A DNA stretch of 64,000 bases, from assembly GCA_012026835.1 (NCBI GenBank), contig VEPN01000004.1, forward strand, positions 48,284-112,283. The letters run 5' to 3'. Position numbers and translations under genes: made by a program. The notes beneath the pieces were generated by a model. The model did not search any database, was not told where the DNA came from, and saw only the letters and a program-made list of their open reading frames with translations. This stretch comes from Candidatus Methanoperedens sp. (GTDB lineage Archaea > Halobacteriota > Methanosarcinia > Methanosarcinales > Methanoperedenaceae). Shown here in pieces: positions 33,785-41,998 of this stretch (its first letter is position 1; the number at the start of each line of letters is the position of its first letter).

Positions 33785-33840
33785 TACGAACTCGTACGAA
33801 CTCCGGTTGCATGAGTTCGTTTCAGTTCGTACCGGTTCGT
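33785..33840. repeat. ACGAAC/GTTCGT inverted repeat cluster
   Basis: TACGAACT (33785-33792) and ACGAACTC (33796-33803) pair with AGTTCGTA (33824-33831) and GAGTTCGT (33813-33820), forming a two-part 16-bp stem; another GTTCGT follows at 33835. It lies between the CooS-like gene and mfnF and may be a terminator or protein-binding site. Confidence 0.5.
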
Positions 33841-33973
33841 TGTTTATATTGTGTTGTTTTCATACTTACCTGTGGACTTCCAGTTAACAGCCGACTTTGC
33901 GGTGAGATTTACCCCAGCAGGAACCCAGTTTAAAATCATAACCCTTTTTAATTACCTCTGCCACTCATATATC

Positions 33974-34945
33974 ATGATTCTCGGTATAGACATTGGCGGG
34001 GCAAATACCAAGGTAGCCTCCCCGGATGGCAGCATAGTTGAATTACATTATCTTCCATTATGGAAGGAATCGAAGCTGCCGGAAGTGCTTATAGATATCG
34101 GAAAGCGCCTGGAACCTGAATGTGTGGGGGTTGTAATAACCGGAGAGCTTGCAGATTGTTTTCCTGACAAGGAGGCGGGCCTGTCGTACATTATCGATGC
34201 AGTAAACAATGCCTTCAATGGCGCATGGTTCCTTGATAGCAGCGGAGCCTTTACAAAAGAAAAAAAGCGCAGCATTGCAGCAGCGAACTGGATGGCATCC
34301 GCCCTGCTTGTAGGAGCAGAATACAGGGATTCCATTTTCGTTGATATCGGTTCAACCACAACTGACATAATCCCGATAATAAATGGTGAACCCCGTGCAG
34401 GTAAGACTGATTTTGAACGCTTAAGAAGAGGCGAACTTGTATATTCAGGGGTTTTGCGCACAAATATCGCCTCTATTCTTTACACAGCCGTGCTTGAAGG
34501 CGGAACCTCGCGCATCTCATCCGAACTTTTCGCGATAACCGCTGATGCGTATCTGGTTCTTGGCATGATAGGCCCGGAAGATTACACATGCGATACGCCG
34601 GACGGCGCAGGGAAAACAGTGCTGGACGCAAGACGACGGCTTGCCCGAGTTGTGTGCGCCGACCTTACCGAGATAACTGAAAGTGACATTGTCTCTATAG
34701 CAAAACAGGTCATGGAAAAACAGGTGACTGATATTGCAGCAGGGATACGGGATGTTGCACGACAGCATGAGCCTGGCCTGATAGTCGCATGCGGCCTCGG
34801 GGAATTCCTGGCTAAAAAAGCCGCTTGTGAACTTGGATTAGAAATTATCCTGGTATCTGAAAAATATGGGCAGGATATTTCAAAAGTATTTCCTGCGTAC
34901 GCTGTTGCCCGACTTTGTGCCCGCATTGAGCCCCCGCATGAGTGA
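33974..34945 (+). CDS. mfnF: MfnF-like methanofuran biosynthesis protein (H4MPT-linked C1 pathway, hydantoinase/oxoprolinase fold)
   Basis: 323 residues from ATG 33974 (MILGIDIGGANTKVAS); the longer frame to 33851 adds a segment unlike the family. ASKHA-type ATPase-fold protein with IDIGGANTK, FVDIGSTTTDIIPI and a C-terminal LIVACGLGEF. It matches the one-carbon-associated family that contains MfnF, which joins the aminomethylfuran-phosphate unit to glutamyl-tyramine in methanofuran synthesis. That fits an organism with the methanogenic C1 pathway. Function is by family. Confidence 0.8.
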   Translation: MILGIDIGGANTKVASPDGSIVELHYLPLWKESKLPEVLIDIGKRLEPECVGVVITGELADCFPDKEAGLSYIIDAVNNAFNGAWFLDSSGAFTKEKKRSIAAANWMASALLVGAEYRDSIFVDIGSTTTDIIPIINGEPRAGKTDFERLRRGELVYSGVLRTNIASILYTAVLEGGTSRISSELFAITADAYLVLGMIGPEDYTCDTPDGAGKTVLDARRRLARVVCADLTEITESDIVSIAKQVMEKQVTDIAAGIRDVARQHEPGLIVACGLGEFLAKKAACELGLEIILVSEKYGQDISKVFPAYAVARLCARIEPPHE

Positions 34946-34970
34946 AGGCTATTCCCCCAAAATGTAAGAA

Positions 34971-35294
34971 TCAGGAACCAATCCTCTTAATCTCTTCAGT
35001 CATATCTGATATCCGCTTAAGTTCATCCTTGAACCGGGAATAAGCTTCATGCGCCGATTTTGTTGCGATAGCTCCCTGGGTCGAAGGTGCTATCAATCCC
35101 TGTTGCTCAAGGACCCGCAGCGAATACCTGATCCTGTGGTCAGGTATGCCCGTCTCAATAGAGAGTTTCATTATCCCTATTGGGCCATCCTCCATCACTT
35201 TCTTTAGTACAATTATATGCCTTTTCAACAATTCGAGTTCGTGTTTGACTCTTCCTGCAAGCATAAAACCATTTAAAGTTGTATTTAGGGTCAT
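34971..35294 (-). CDS. Winged-helix transcriptional regulator (archaeal)
   Basis: 107 residues. Residues about 25-75 are a winged helix (KVMEDGPIGIMKLSIETGIPDHRIRYSLRVLEQQGLIAPS), followed by a C-terminal helix (AHEAYSRFKDELKRISDMTEEIKRI) probably for dimerisation. An in-frame ATG at 35264 (MLAGRVKHE) is an alternative start. Convergent with mfnF; target unknown. Confidence 0.75.
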   Translation of the reverse strand: MTLNTTLNGFMLAGRVKHELELLKRHIIVLKKVMEDGPIGIMKLSIETGIPDHRIRYSLRVLEQQGLIAPSTQGAIATKSAHEAYSRFKDELKRISDMTEEIKRIGS

Positions 35295-35344
35295 ATCTAA
35301 TTTGGCATCTGATTAAATTCACTCATAAACAGGTAAAATTTTCT

Positions 35345-36217
35345 TCACGAAGAGGATTCCATTCTTGCAAACACCCAGGGGGCGATCAAAGTCGAAGTCA
35401 CACCGAGCGCAGCATATTTGAAAAATATAAGACCTGGGAAAAAAAGAGCCGAAACCAGATATACCATTGCCAGCAGTAATACACCTGCAAATGCTCTTTT
35501 AATTCTCTGCTTGTTGTTCCTGGCATCTTCAAAACAGATGCGCTCTTCTTCCAGCAGATAACCGATACTGATGCTGGCCATAATAACGCCTATCTCAGTC
35601 TGCTCTTTCAAGAGACTGCTCTGCCGGGAGGCAAGAGTGACCAATAATACCGGGATTATTACAGCTACCAGGTATTTCGACTGGCGGCCAATCCTCTGCA
35701 ACCGGCTGGTGATGCAGGGTTCGGCCTTATAGGAAATATAAGCGATTACAAGTCCGAATATGATCCCTCCTGCAACATCTCCCGCATAGTGGACACCAAG
35801 ATAAACCCGCGATATGGAAATAGATAAAATTGCCAATGCGGCCACCATGATAAACCACGATTTCCTGATCCGGCTGCCCATATATCCCCAGAACCCCGAT
35901 GAGACCTGTGCATGCCCGCTCGGTAACCCGAACCCGGTTTCCGGGATTTTACGAAGGTATTCGGGTGGTCTTGGCATACCGAAGAGGTTCTTTGCAAATA
36001 TCGCTGCAAATGCCGAAAAAAGGATAACGTACATCGCTCTTATGCCGGTTTTTTTACTGTAGCACCAGAAGATGAGGGATGCGAGAAAGATATATACCTG
36101 TTCACTGCCGGCATTTGTTACTGCAGTAAAAAATATATCAAGATAACGGTTCCCAAAACTCTGGAGATAGATGTTGATGTTTTCACTGAACAGGAATTGA
36201 GCTGGTTCAGGTATCAT
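35345..36217 (-). CDS. PAP2-superfamily membrane phosphatase
   Basis: 290 residues with about six to eight transmembrane helices. The phosphatidic-acid-phosphatase type 2 motifs are in order: KNLFGMPRP (C1), PSGHAQVSSGFWG (C2) and SRVYLGVHYAGDVAGG (C3), facing outside. Likely dephosphorylates a lipid diphosphate or polyprenyl phosphate. C-terminal four helices have no motif I recognise. Confidence 0.88.
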   Translation of the reverse strand: MIPEPAQFLFSENINIYLQSFGNRYLDIFFTAVTNAGSEQVYIFLASLIFWCYSKKTGIRAMYVILFSAFAAIFAKNLFGMPRPPEYLRKIPETGFGLPSGHAQVSSGFWGYMGSRIRKSWFIMVAALAILSISISRVYLGVHYAGDVAGGIIFGLVIAYISYKAEPCITSRLQRIGRQSKYLVAVIIPVLLVTLASRQSSLLKEQTEIGVIMASISIGYLLEEERICFEDARNNKQRIKRAFAGVLLLAMVYLVSALFFPGLIFFKYAALGVTSTLIAPWVFARMESSS

Positions 36218-36268
36218 TACAAAATCTTAAAACAGATAGATGCCGGGGGCTATCTATCCGGAAAAAAA

Positions 36269-36448
36269 TTACGCTGATTTTACAATTGCTTTCGGTGAAC
36301 GCTTGATCTTCCTGCGCTTTGCGCCTGAGGAAGTGTATCGTTGTGCGGGGCCCGGTTTTTTATAGGTAAGCTCGGATTCGGGAACAAGTATGACATTCCC
36401 TTTCCTGCCTTTTATCCTGCCCCATTTTGTGGTGCCTGTCTTTCCCAT
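36269..36448 (-). CDS. Small conserved archaeal basic protein (DUF5350-like)
   Basis: 59 residues from ATG 36448 (MGKTGTTKWGRIKGRKGNV...) with KKPGPAQRYTSSGAKRRK in the centre and a Lys/Arg-rich tail. It matches the small methanogen family I know as DUF5350; the strong basic charge suggests nucleic-acid or ribosome binding. Found by reading the sequence; too short for a typical ORF cutoff. Confidence 0.7.
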   Translation of the reverse strand: MGKTGTTKWGRIKGRKGNVILVPESELTYKKPGPAQRYTSSGAKRRKIKRSPKAIVKSA

Positions 36449-36498
36449 GTATTTATTTCCTCCAATGTATTGTCTGGCTTCTCAATAATTCCATGTGT

Positions 36499-37668
36499 TC
36501 ATATACCTTTCCCCTTTTCAATTCTTCTCTTTATCATGTACATCTGCACTTTCTTGGCTTTTGCCTGGTGAAGCACTTTTTCAAGACCCTGTCTCTCAAG
36601 CGGCTCGATCTTTATATATCCCCTGTCCGCAGCATCCTGTAAAAGTTCAAGACCGAGCCCTGATCGGGCAAGCACTGTGGAGTAGCCTTCTTCTGATCCC
36701 ACGCTCCCGAAAGATATGTCTGACTTCTCTGCCGTCAGGTCAGTACAGACAGTGCATGAGCCGTTGCGGTATATATCCAGGTCGCTCAACGGGAAACTAT
36801 ACTCAACGTCTGTCATGACCCGGAATTTCCCTTTCCGTATTTTCATTTCCCTGACTGCTGGAAGCGATATCCCTTTTTCTTCAAGGAATTTTTTTAATCC
36901 TTCATAGTCAAAAGTGTCCATGCAGAAAAGCCCGAGCTTCAGTATATTCGCCCGCATGAACATATGCAACAGCCCATACGGGGAGTTCTGCATCTTACTC
37001 ACTGCATCGATGTTGCACGATGGCCCCACAAAGCCGATGGAACGGGAGCCTTTTTTTATTGCGCTCATCAGGGTTTCCATCGTCATGGAATGCACATATA
37101 TGGAACCCGCGGAACGCAGTATGTCCTCCTTTGATTGTGCAACTATCGGCCTGGGCCTCCACGGTTCTTCCTCGCTTTTTACAGTAACCACCGCGCTGTC
37201 TATCAATCCTTCTTCCAGGGCATACAAAAGCATTGATGTCACGGCCCCGCCGTCCTGGCCTTTCACTTCAGGCAGCATGGTCTTTGCAGTAAAAACGTCC
37301 CTTACGTTCCCGATAAGGCTTGATTCCGTGGTTATGGTGCGCGGGCACTGGTTATAACAGACGCCGCATGCAGTGCACCGCCCCTTAAGCACGGGTTTTC
37401 CTTCGGCCACTGAAAGCACTTCGCAGCTTGCCACGCATGCCCCGCATAACGTACATATACCGGGATCGATAATCTCGCGCTTTAGCTTGCCAAAAGAAAT
37501 CTTTTCCTTGTCTTTCAGGGAGCGCCTGACCCTTATAACAGTTTTATCGAGCTCATCGAATCTTTTCTTACAACTTTCAGAGCAAAAATAATATTCTTTG
37601 TTCTTGTACACCGATTTAAATGGGGTTTTTTCATTAACCTGCATTTTGCAGATAGGATCTACTGGCAT
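36499..37668 (-). CDS. YHS domain - 2[4Fe-4S] ferredoxin - FrhB fusion (F420-dependent oxidoreductase subunit)
   Basis: 389 residues. Residues 1-45 are a YHS-type metal-binding domain (DPICKMQV, YYFCSESCKKRF; Cys7, 29, 33). Two ferredoxin motifs follow: CTLCGACVASC (72-82) and CTACGVCYNQCP (98-108). The rest is the FrhB/FdhB/FpoF-type F420-binding beta subunit (GQDGGAVTSMLLYALEEG, FVGPSCNIDAV, CTVCTDLTAEKSDISFGSVG). It could pass electrons between F420H2 and ferredoxin or a soluble partner. The N-terminal YHS domain is unusual for FrhB proteins. No hydrogenase or Fpo genes are adjacent. Confidence 0.85.
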   Translation of the reverse strand: MPVDPICKMQVNEKTPFKSVYKNKEYYFCSESCKKRFDELDKTVIRVRRSLKDKEKISFGKLKREIIDPGICTLCGACVASCEVLSVAEGKPVLKGRCTACGVCYNQCPRTITTESSLIGNVRDVFTAKTMLPEVKGQDGGAVTSMLLYALEEGLIDSAVVTVKSEEEPWRPRPIVAQSKEDILRSAGSIYVHSMTMETLMSAIKKGSRSIGFVGPSCNIDAVSKMQNSPYGLLHMFMRANILKLGLFCMDTFDYEGLKKFLEEKGISLPAVREMKIRKGKFRVMTDVEYSFPLSDLDIYRNGSCTVCTDLTAEKSDISFGSVGSEEGYSTVLARSGLGLELLQDAADRGYIKIEPLERQGLEKVLHQAKAKKVQMYMIKRRIEKGKGI

Positions 37669-37750
37669 AAGCTTATTTTAGTTAAGAGACGTAAAAACGT
37701 TTTCCATAACTGAAAAGTACAGAAAGTTTCTTAACTCGATAAAGATAATA

Positions 37751-38455
37751 ATGATATATATGATACGGCAGAGATTTGTTCTGGATACGAGCGCACTTAC
37801 AGATACGCAAACACGCGAGCTTGAAGGTGGCACGCTCTGCATCGCCATGGGTGGAATCCTTGATATTATAGCAGAGGCGCGCCTGCATCTCGGGATCAGT
37901 TGCTACATCCCGTTTCCTTCAGTGTATAACGAGATGAGGGATTTTGCGAAGAACAACGGATGCAACGAAGAAACCCTTGCGAAGATAGACACCTGGCTTG
38001 TCAAGAAGACCCCTGACAGGTACGAAGTGAAGATACCATCCAAGATATTCTACGACTATGTGGACTTCATGCGCGGGCGCATCAACAAGGGGATGGACGT
38101 GGCAGAGGAAGCCATATGGGAAGGGGCTACCGAGTGCCTTTTCCGCACCACGAAAGCCAAAACAAAGCATGAGATAGAGCCTGAGATAGAGCGCAATGTC
38201 ATAGGCGAGGTAATAAGCAAGTTCAGGGATAAGTACAGGAACGCCCTGCGCTACGGTATCCTTGACAGCGCGCCGGATATCGATGTCCTCCTTCTTGCCA
38301 GGGAGCTTGACGCAGCCGTCGTGGCAAGCGATATGGGCATCCAGAAATGGGCCGAGCAGCTCGGTCTTCGTTTCGTGAACGCCAAATCCTTCCCTGCAAT
38401 GATAAAAGAATACCTGAAGCGCACAAAACCCGAAAAAGTCGCAAGCATGGTTTAG
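37751..38455 (+). CDS. HARP: RNA-free ribonuclease P / RNA ligase partner protein
   Basis: 234 residues; an in-frame ATG at 37760 ([15 protein letters not shown]) is closer to the usual family start. PIN-domain protein with LDTSALTD at the N-terminus, a helical insertion typical of the Aquifex Aq_880 family, and [22 protein letters not shown] near the C-terminus with the acidic active-site residues. Such proteins can remove 5' leaders from pre-tRNA; archaea that have them usually also carry the RNA-based RNase P, so the in vivo role is open. Two bases separate it from the following membrane protein gene. Confidence 0.85.
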   Translation: MIYMIRQRFVLDTSALTDTQTRELEGGTLCIAMGGILDIIAEARLHLGISCYIPFPSVYNEMRDFAKNNGCNEETLAKIDTWLVKKTPDRYEVKIPSKIFYDYVDFMRGRINKGMDVAEEAIWEGATECLFRTTKAKTKHEIEPEIERNVIGEVISKFRDKYRNALRYGILDSAPDIDVLLLARELDAAVVASDMGIQKWAEQLGLRFVNAKSFPAMIKEYLKRTKPEKVASMV

Positions 38456-38457
38456 CG

Positions 38458-38778
38458 ATGGACCTGCAAGAAATTTACGTTCTTATTTCAGTATTCGGGT
38501 TTGTGTCGATTATTTTCCTGACCCTGCGCGATATCCGGATATATCACAGGACAAGGTTTGAATCCTACAGGAAAGGCGCATTGCGCGGTATGATCGCTGG
38601 CGCCCTGGCCCTTATTGGCATGGGTGTCACTGCCTCAAATCCGCAGATAGGGCTTACGATAGTGCTTGTAGCTGTTTATCTTAACCGGAAAGGCAAGCGA
38701 GAGGAAGTATTCGGGGATGCGCCCATGATAAAAAGGGTGCTTGGGGAGACAACAGTCAAAAATAAAAAGCAATATTGA
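38458..38778 (+). CDS. Small membrane protein paired with HARP
   Basis: 106 residues from ATG 38458, 2 bases after the HARP stop. An N-terminal helix (IYVLISVFGFVSIIFLTL) is followed by a charged segment and two further hydrophobic stretches (GMIAGALALIGMGVTA and IGLTIVLVAVYL), then a basic tail. No family recognised. Tight coupling suggests a shared transcript with HARP. Confidence 0.6.
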   Translation: MDLQEIYVLISVFGFVSIIFLTLRDIRIYHRTRFESYRKGALRGMIAGALALIGMGVTASNPQIGLTIVLVAVYLNRKGKREEVFGDAPMIKRVLGETTVKNKKQY

Positions 38779-38783
38779 TCAGT

Positions 38784-40103
38784 TCACTTTCCCGACCTTT
38801 GCCACTTATCAATAATCTCCTCCAGTTTAATATCAATCTCCTCAATCCTGTACCTTACCCTTGCAACAGGTTTATTGAGCTTTAACAGCCTGCCAAGGTC
38901 GATGGGCGTACCAGCTATCACAGCATCACAATCAGATGCGTTTATCGTCATCTCAAGTTCTTTCATTTGAAAGGCGCTATAGCCCATAGCAGGAAGTACA
39001 GAACCAAGATGCGGAAAAGTCTCATAAACCTTCGAGATCGAGCCAACCGCATACGGACGCGGGTCTATCACTTCTTTAGCCCCGTATTTCTTTGCCGCAA
39101 TAACGCCCGCGCCAAAGGCCATCCCGCCATGCGTGAGAGTGGGGCCGTCTTCTACGACAAGGACGCGCTTTCCCTTTATCAGCTCAGGTTTATCGACAGT
39201 TACCACGGATTTTGCTTTTATGACCGTTGCTTTATCATTTATGGATCTGACATTATTAATGACAGTCTCCACGTCCTCTTTTCTTGCGGAATCCACCTTA
39301 TTGACAATCACCACGTCCGCAAGCCGCACATTCACTTCTCCAGGGTAGTACGTAAGCTCATGTCCTGCCCTGTGAGGGTCAGCTATCACGATATGGAGGT
39401 CAGGCCTGTAGAAAGGGATATCGTTGTTACCACCGTCCCAGATGATGATATCTGCTTCTTTTTCCGCCCTCTTGAGTATCTTCCCAAAATCAACCCCGCT
39501 GTATACAACAGTCCCGCAGCAGATATACGGCTCATACTCCTCCCTTTCCTCGATTGTACATTCCTTGCTTATGCAATCTTCCATCGAGGCAAACCTCTGG
39601 CATTCCTGCTTAAGCAGATCGCCATAGGGCATGGGGTGGCGCACAACTACAACCCTGAATCCCCTTTCTTTCAAAATATCTACAAGTCTTTGGGAGGTCG
39701 GGCTTTTGCCTGAACCTGTCCTCACGGCACAAACCGAAATAACAGGCTTTTGTGATTTAAGCATTGTACTTTTTGTTCCCATCAGCCTGAAATCCGCACC
39801 TCCCGCAAGTACCAGTGAGGCTTTCTGCATCACAGTCTCATGTGAGAGGTCAGAATATGCAAGAATGACCTGTTCGATTTCCTGCTCTTTTATGAGTCTT
39901 ATCAAATCTTCTTCAGGATATATCGGGATGCCTTTTTTGTAAAGCGAACCTGCCAGTTCCCGCGGATAAACCCGGCCCGCAATTCCCGGTATCTGAGCAG
40001 CCGTGAAGGCCACTACCTCGTAATCCCTGTTATCCTTAAAAAAAACATTGAAATTATGGAAATCCCGGCCCGCTGCTCCCATTATTATTACTTTTGTTGC
40101 CAT
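38784..40103 (-). CDS. COG2403-type predicted GTPase (cyclic 2,3-diphosphoglycerate synthetase-like)
   Basis: 439 residues. An N-terminal Rossmann-like domain (VIIMGAAGRDFHNFN) precedes a P-loop NTPase domain with TGSGKSPTSQRL at about 129 and DIIIWDGGNNDIPFYRPD, ending with DADAVIAGTPIDLGRLL-like DCDAVIAGTPIDLGRLLKL. The family is often named after cyclic diphosphoglycerate synthetase of Methanothermus, but most members are uncharacterised. Convergent with the HARP operon, 5 bases apart. Confidence 0.75.
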   Translation of the reverse strand: MATKVIIMGAAGRDFHNFNVFFKDNRDYEVVAFTAAQIPGIAGRVYPRELAGSLYKKGIPIYPEEDLIRLIKEQEIEQVILAYSDLSHETVMQKASLVLAGGADFRLMGTKSTMLKSQKPVISVCAVRTGSGKSPTSQRLVDILKERGFRVVVVRHPMPYGDLLKQECQRFASMEDCISKECTIEEREEYEPYICCGTVVYSGVDFGKILKRAEKEADIIIWDGGNNDIPFYRPDLHIVIADPHRAGHELTYYPGEVNVRLADVVIVNKVDSARKEDVETVINNVRSINDKATVIKAKSVVTVDKPELIKGKRVLVVEDGPTLTHGGMAFGAGVIAAKKYGAKEVIDPRPYAVGSISKVYETFPHLGSVLPAMGYSAFQMKELEMTINASDCDAVIAGTPIDLGRLLKLNKPVARVRYRIEEIDIKLEEIIDKWQRSGK

Positions 40104-40233
40104 GAACTAACCTCTCTGTTATAATGATGATTCCATCTCATTTAATTGTATTGTGTCCCGTGTGCAAACTGACAATATAAATAATTAAGCCATGTTCACA
40201 TTATATAATTCATCATACCATTCATGACGACTC

Positions 40234-41313
40234 ATGCATTATCATATTATCCTGACAAAGGAATGCAATCTTAACTGTAATTATTGCGGCGGGGGCAGCG
40301 ACACTCCACCAAAGGAGATACAGTACACAATTCCTGACCTTAAGAAATTCCTGTCAGGGGATAAAGCGCCTGTCGTTGAGTTCTACGGCGGTGAACCGCT
40401 TTTGCGTACCGCAACGATGAAAGAGATAATGGATTCCATATCAGGGAGGTTCGTAATACAGACAAACGGCTTGCTTTTAGATAAAATCGAACCGCACTAC
40501 CTTGAAAAGTTCAATTCCATCCTGGTCTCGATAGACGGAGGAAAAGAAGTGACAGACAGGAACCGGGGTAGCGGTGTTTATGATAAGGTAGTCAGGAACT
40601 CAAAGCTGATCCGGGAAAGTGGATTCACAGGCGACCTTGTAGCAAGGATGACCGTACCGCAGGGTACGAATATTTATGAAAATGTGCTGCACCTTGAGGG
40701 AATCGGAATATTTGACCATATCCACTGGCAGCTTGGTTTTGAGATGTTCTGGGAAAGCTGGGAAGAAGAAACAGGAGTTGAAGCATGGATAAGCTCGTAT
40801 AATGCGGGTATATCCTCGCTTGTGGAATGGTGGATAGAGGAGATGAAAAGTGCAGGCAGGGTTGCAGGTATAGTTCCATTTATCGGTATCATGAATTCGC
40901 TACTCTTCGGCGCGCCTTCACGCCTGCGGTGCGGCTGTGGCATTGATTTTTTTACTGTCATGCCAGACGGCAGGATCTCGGCATGCCCCGTGTCTATTGA
41001 TTTTGATTTCTCTATCGCTGGCTCGATATTTAATGATGCCCCGCAGTCACTCTGCGATAAGGTTTGCGTGGTTGAGCCATGCATATCCTGCAACATATTC
41101 ACTATTTGCGGAGGCAGGTGCCTTTTCGTGAACCGCGCACAGGATATGCTGCGAAAGAATGGTTACTTCCTTATATGTTCGACAGTCAGGCATCTTGTGC
41201 GGGAACTGGAGGCTGCACTTCCCTATATTAGAGAGATGATCGACTGCAAAGTTATAGGAAGGAAAGAATTCAAGTACCCTGAATTCAATAACGGGTGCGA
41301 GATCATACCGTGA
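40234..41313 (+). CDS. Putative peptide-modifying radical SAM enzyme (AF0577 family)
   Basis: 359 residues. CNLNCNYCGGG holds the CxxxCxxC radical-SAM cluster (Cys11, 15, 18), with FYGGEPLL, SIDGG and the rest of the partial TIM barrel. The C-terminal SPASM-like region has further cysteines (RCGCG, SACPVS, CVVEPCISCNIFTICGGRC) for auxiliary clusters. The match to the archaeal AF0577-type family, annotated as peptide-modifying, is by memory of its layout. The nearest downstream small gene, at 41477, encodes a 41-residue four-cysteine peptide that could be a substrate. A TATA-like ATTATATAAT lies about 35 bases upstream. Confidence 0.8.
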   Translation: MHYHIILTKECNLNCNYCGGGSDTPPKEIQYTIPDLKKFLSGDKAPVVEFYGGEPLLRTATMKEIMDSISGRFVIQTNGLLLDKIEPHYLEKFNSILVSIDGGKEVTDRNRGSGVYDKVVRNSKLIRESGFTGDLVARMTVPQGTNIYENVLHLEGIGIFDHIHWQLGFEMFWESWEEETGVEAWISSYNAGISSLVEWWIEEMKSAGRVAGIVPFIGIMNSLLFGAPSRLRCGCGIDFFTVMPDGRISACPVSIDFDFSIAGSIFNDAPQSLCDKVCVVEPCISCNIFTICGGRCLFVNRAQDMLRKNGYFLICSTVRHLVRELEAALPYIREMIDCKVIGRKEFKYPEFNNGCEIIP

Positions 41314-41411
41314 GGAGAATAAGCTATAAGTCCATGTGAATTCAGGGGTTTTTGAGCCGAACTTCACATTAAGTACACACGTTCCTCACACCCATACTAA
41401 TAAAATTGTGA

Positions 41412-41420
41412 ATATATAAA
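41412..41420 (+). promoter_or_regulatory. TATA box before the small Cys-rich gene
   Basis: ATATATAAA at 41412-41420 would start transcription near 41440. That excludes the ATG at 41423 and makes 41477 the first ATG in the message. Confidence 0.45.
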
Positions 41421-41476
41421 AATGATAAGAGGCGTATTCAGGCTAAAAAGAGAAATCAGCCAGGTAAAGTGGTATA

Positions 41477-41602
41477 ATGAAGTGTAAACATATGAACATC
41501 AATTGCGTAACACGCATCATAAACCAGACATGGGAAGAGATGCGTGCCTGCGAATACGGTGTAGATTGCAGTTATAAAAATAAACGCACGATAAATTTAT
41601 AA
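41477..41602 (+). CDS. 41-residue cysteine-containing small protein, possible radical SAM substrate
   Basis: Frame MKCKHMNINC...MRACEYGVDC..., with Cys3, 10, 25 and 31, ending at 41602. It is the first ATG after a TATA box, 160 bases downstream of the radical SAM gene on the same strand. The ribosome site is weak (AGGTAAAG). The four cysteines could bind zinc or be modified. Alternative: a chance frame in a 680-base gap. No homology claimed. Confidence 0.4.
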   Translation: MKCKHMNINCVTRIINQTWEEMRACEYGVDCSYKNKRTINL

Positions 41603-41998
41603 CTTGGTATTGGGTACAGGGCGCAAAAGTAGGAGTCGGGGGTTGTTAATACAGTACACTCTAAATATTTTAAATTTACATCAATATATTCCCGCCAATC
41701 CGATCAAATTCACTATTCCTGAAATCCGATAACAGGAGCAAGAGTTCACATCGAATCACATTTTTTTCACACTTACGCTAATTTGAATGTGAAAGGATTA
41801 AAGAGTGAGGTTTCAGATTATGATCATAGCAAAGAAACATAAACGAAGAGCAATATTATCCAAAATCCGGTCGAATAATAAACCTGAAGGCTTGTATGCT
41901 TCTGTACCTCCTTATCCTGAAATATGTGATGACAAGCCCGGAGCATGATCAAATACACCGGCGAAAAACGCAAATACCATGAACATAGATGAGTCCGC
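41603..41998. other. Intergenic region with one marginal short frame
   Basis: 41820-41948 on the plus strand is a 42-codon frame (MIIAKKHKRRAILSKIRSNN...) with GAGTGAGG upstream, basic at the start and Pro-rich at the end; I leave it uncalled. Otherwise AT-rich sequence with repeated TTCACA/TGTGAA-type words near 41740-41800. Confidence 0.4.

Noticed and set aside
33785..33840. CRISPR or transposon end
   Set aside because: Short hexamer clusters only; no spacers, no adjacent transposase and no target duplication.
41820..41948. 42-codon basic/Pro-rich frame before the amidohydrolase
   Set aside because: Weak ribosome site, no promoter seen and no recognisable feature; left as a marginal frame.
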